Notes under the pieces: model-generated
What the model was told of the DNA's origin: nothing
What the model saw: the letters and a program-made list of their open reading frames with translations, nothing else
Databases searched by the model: none
Position numbers and translations under genes: made by a program
Shown here: positions 6,193 to 8,084 of the stretch, piece after piece
Position numbering within the stretch: position 1 is the stretch's first letter
How the letters are laid out: each line of letters starts with the position of its first letter
Source: Planctomycetaceae bacterium
GTDB taxonomy: Bacteria > Planctomycetota > Planctomycetia > Planctomycetales > Planctomycetaceae
Assembly (NCBI GenBank): GCA_947463775.1
Contig: CANHVD010000237.1
Location: 1 to 8,084, forward strand
Reading direction: 5' to 3'
Length of the DNA stretch: 8,084 bases

Positions 6193-7242
6193 ATGACTCA
6201 CATTCTGTTGGCCCAGCTAAGTCCCGGTGAATGGGGCATTGTGGTCTTTGGGCTCTTCGTCATGATCGTGTTTCTGGCTATCTTTGCTCAGTATGCCAGC
6301 CTGTGGCTGCAGTGCAAAATGACCAGAGCTGGTATTGGCCTGTGGGATCTGATCTTCATGAGATTCCGTCGTGTGAATCCCGTGGTCATTGTTCGTAGCA
6401 AGATCATGGCGGTTCAGGCTGGCTTGCTGAAGAAGTACCCGATCTCAACACAAGCACTGGAAGCTCATTCTTTGGCTGGTGGCAACGTCCCCAACGTGAT
6501 CCGCGCTTTGATCGCTGCCGATAAGGCCGGCATTCCGCTCGACTGGAACACAGCCCAGGCGATTGACCTTGCGGGTCGCGATATCCTGGAGGCAGTGAAG
6601 ACCAGCGTTTATCCGAAAGTCATCGACTGCCCTGATCCCAAGCGAACTCAGGGAACTCTGTCTGCTGTGGCCGCAGATGGAATCGAACTCCGCGCACGAG
6701 CACGAGTGACTGTCCGAACAAACATCCAGCAGTTGATCGGCGGAGCAACCGAAGAAACCGTGATCGCACGAGTCGGTCAGGGGATCGTTCAGGCGATCGG
6801 CTCCACGAATTCTTACAAGTTGGTTCTCGAGAACCCCGATTCCATTTCGAAGGCTGTGCTGGCTCAGGGCCTGGAAGCTCAGACGTCGTACGAGATCGTT
6901 TCCATCGACATCGCTGATATCGACGTTGGTGAAAACATCGGTGCTCGTCTGTCGGCCGATCAGGCTGAAGCCGATATGCGTGTTGCCCAGGCCAAAGCCG
7001 AACAACGCCGCGCAGCGGCTCGAGCTCGCGAACAGGAAATGGTGGCTCGCATTCAGCAGAACCGAGCCGCCGTGGTTCTGGCAGAAGCGGAAGTACCGAA
7101 AGCCATCGCGGATGCGTTCACGGACAGCAAACTGGGACTTGCGGACTTCTACGAACTGAAGAACGTTCAGGCGGATACTCGCATGAGAGAATCGATCGCC
7201 GGCGATACGACGGGGCGAGCAGGGCGGTCGACCGAGGGCTGA
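6193..7242 (+). CDS. floA: Flotillin-like protein FloA (UPF0365 family)
   Basis: This 349-residue bacterial flotillin scaffolds membrane microdomains and affects membrane order, secretion and signalling complexes in the species studied. One membrane-inserted hydrophobic segment (about 14-33) is followed by an SPFH/PHB-type region. Family stretches seen include RFRRVNPVVIV (58-68), AHSLAGGNVPNVIRALIAAD (91-110), GIPLDWNTAQAIDLAGRD (113-130), DGIELRARARVTVRTNI (162-178) and IDVGENIGARLSADQAEADM (243-262). An Ala/Glu/Arg-rich coiled-coil region (about 251-303) supports oligomerisation. GLADFYELKNVQADTRMRES (315-334) is the usual ending, and 335-349 is a short polar extension. Length is close to the roughly 330 residues of Bacillus FloA. 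ATG 6193 has GGAG 6 nt upstream; the open frame reaches back to 6097, but that part is not family-like and overlaps nfeD. It is probably co-transcribed with the NfeD gene. Confidence 0.95.
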   Translation: MTHILLAQLSPGEWGIVVFGLFVMIVFLAIFAQYASLWLQCKMTRAGIGLWDLIFMRFRRVNPVVIVRSKIMAVQAGLLKKYPISTQALEAHSLAGGNVPNVIRALIAADKAGIPLDWNTAQAIDLAGRDILEAVKTSVYPKVIDCPDPKRTQGTLSAVAADGIELRARARVTVRTNIQQLIGGATEETVIARVGQGIVQAIGSTNSYKLVLENPDSISKAVLAQGLEAQTSYEIVSIDIADIDVGENIGARLSADQAEADMRVAQAKAEQRRAAARAREQEMVARIQQNRAAVVLAEAEVPKAIADAFTDSKLGLADFYELKNVQADTRMRESIAGDTTGRAGRSTEG

Positions 7243-7382
7243 TTTTCTTCGGCCATTTCGCTGTACTAGCCTGGGTGGGGACGTTATTTCCGTCGCCGGT
7301 GCAGAGTCATAGCGCTATTCAGCAATCCAGAGAGCTACCAGCCTTTCCACGAACTGCGTGATAACATCAATCACGGGGATGA

Positions 7383-7715
7383 ATGTTGATGACTGTCACA
7401 CAGAAGTCGATCGCAGTTTCGCTTTTTTTGTTCGAAGCTCTTCTGTTCCATAGTTTATTCTGCAACTGGACGGTTGGAGGCTCGCATCGGCGCAGAGTCA
7501 ACGATTGGACTGGCAGGTCGCCGGACCATAGTGGGCTCATCGTCTCCATCGGGCCCGCAGGAATTTATGCTCGTAGCCACCAGACTGTGGAATTCGATGC
7601 GACCATCGGCGTCGCGCTTCCGGCCGCGCTGATCGGTGCGGCGGCGTTTGTCTTGAGTCTTCAGAATCAAAGTTCAGCCACTGGCGCAAAAACGACGCAA
7701 ACAGTCGATCAGTAA
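7383..7715 (+). CDS. Small two-helix membrane protein, unknown
   Basis: I do not recognise this 110-residue protein. It has two hydrophobic segments at about 10-30 (IAVSLFLFEALLF onward) and 73-93 (ATIGVALPAALIGAAAFVL). Between them is a basic, polar loop of some 40 residues (SHRRRVNDW, then GLIVSIGPAGIYARS), and a short Ser/Thr/Gln tail follows. A helical hairpin in the membrane is the simplest reading. ATG 7383 and ATG 7389 are both possible; GGGG at 7375-7378 lies 4 or 10 nt upstream. It starts 140 bp after floA on the same strand with no clear terminator between, so co-transcription is possible but unproven. Coding status rests on the hydrophobic pattern and the ribosome-site candidate. 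Confidence 0.55.
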   Translation: MLMTVTQKSIAVSLFLFEALLFHSLFCNWTVGGSHRRRVNDWTGRSPDHSGLIVSIGPAGIYARSHQTVEFDATIGVALPAALIGAAAFVLSLQNQSSATGAKTTQTVDQ

Positions 7716-7824
7716 TTGCCATTTTGAAAGTCGAAGTGGCCTGCGTCTATTCTTCGCGACTCGACTCCACGCCGCACAGTTTTCGCGCGGGAACAATCGC
7801 TACGATCCGTCAGCGTTCTGCAGG

Positions 7825-8084
7825 TTACTGGAGTCGTTCAATCCATAGGACTGTACGATGCACTTCTTCGCGCGTGGCAATCCACATAAAGAATCTTCTG
7901 GAGCCAATACAACAGGAGTCTGTGCTGCAACTGTTGTGATCGTCTGATGCTTCCAAAGCAAACTCTGCTTGAGCACGCAGTCCGATGCCGAAAATGAGTG
8001 AAAGGACTTCCGTGTCCAACGCCGCGTGAGACATGCTCACCAGCGTTTCGCTCCGTCGAGCGGGGAGCTTAAGAACCGTTTCAC
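7825..8084 (-). CDS. Possible partial leftward gene, C-terminal part, unknown
   Basis: The leftward frame is open from the window edge to a TAA at 7825-7827, giving 85 visible codons; the start would lie beyond 8084. The first 30 or so residues have a coding look (TVLKLPARRSETLVSM, then HAALDTEVLSLIFGIGLRAQ). The end is less convincing, with a Cys/Ser cluster (NSCSTDSCCIGS) and then FFMWIATREEVHRTVLW. I recognise no family. A 71-codon rightward frame at 7724-7939 competes but looks less protein-like. The 109 bp between this frame and the small membrane gene show nothing I can name. Confidence 0.35.
   Translation of the reverse strand, partial: ETVLKLPARRSETLVSMSHAALDTEVLSLIFGIGLRAQAEFALEASDDHNSCSTDSCCIGSRRFFMWIATREEVHRTVLWIERLQ

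Noticed and set aside
7724..7939. Rightward 71-codon frame after the small membrane gene
   Set aside because: TTG start, no ribosome site, Arg/Ser-rich chance-like composition, and it overlaps a more protein-like leftward frame.

Overview
The window reads as an ordinary chromosomal segment of a bacterium of moderate GC content. It is most likely a member of the Planctomycetota (Planctomycetales). The grounds are the style of the DUF58 protein, a lipoprotein of a type I associate with planctomycetes (HYWPLPYVCQDR motif), a TPR lipoprotein with a long Pro/Ser/Gln-rich tail, the loose Shine-Dalgarno usage and the wide intergenic gaps. This placement is inference from protein style; no rRNA or other marker gene is present.

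Left part (1-2363): the 3' end of an acetate/propionate-type CoA-transferase runs rightward off the left edge. It meets head-on, with a 14-bp overlap, a leftward two-gene unit: a TrpG/PabA-type glutamine amidotransferase followed 19 bp later by a DUF58/von Willebrand-A-like protein.

Middle (2364-5272): a divergent intergenic region of about 600 bp carries a near-perfect 24-bp inverted repeat (68 bp in all, REP-like). It also carries a structured RNA leader in front of a rightward lipoprotein gene of unknown function. A terminator-like hairpin follows, then a second lipoprotein gene encoding five tetratricopeptide repeats and a long disordered tail.

Right part (5273-8084): a consensus-like promoter precedes a short NfeD-type membrane protein, followed 70 bp on by a FloA-type bacterial flotillin. 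This is the well-known pair that organises functional membrane microdomains. A small two-helix membrane protein of unknown function lies 140 bp further along on the same strand. The window ends in a weakly supported leftward open frame that runs off the right edge.

No CRISPR array, transposase, phage gene, tRNA or rRNA was found. I do not see a clearly novel multi-gene system. The items most worth checking are the palindromic repeat, the structured leader, the two lineage-style lipoproteins, and whether the small membrane protein travels with nfeD-floA.
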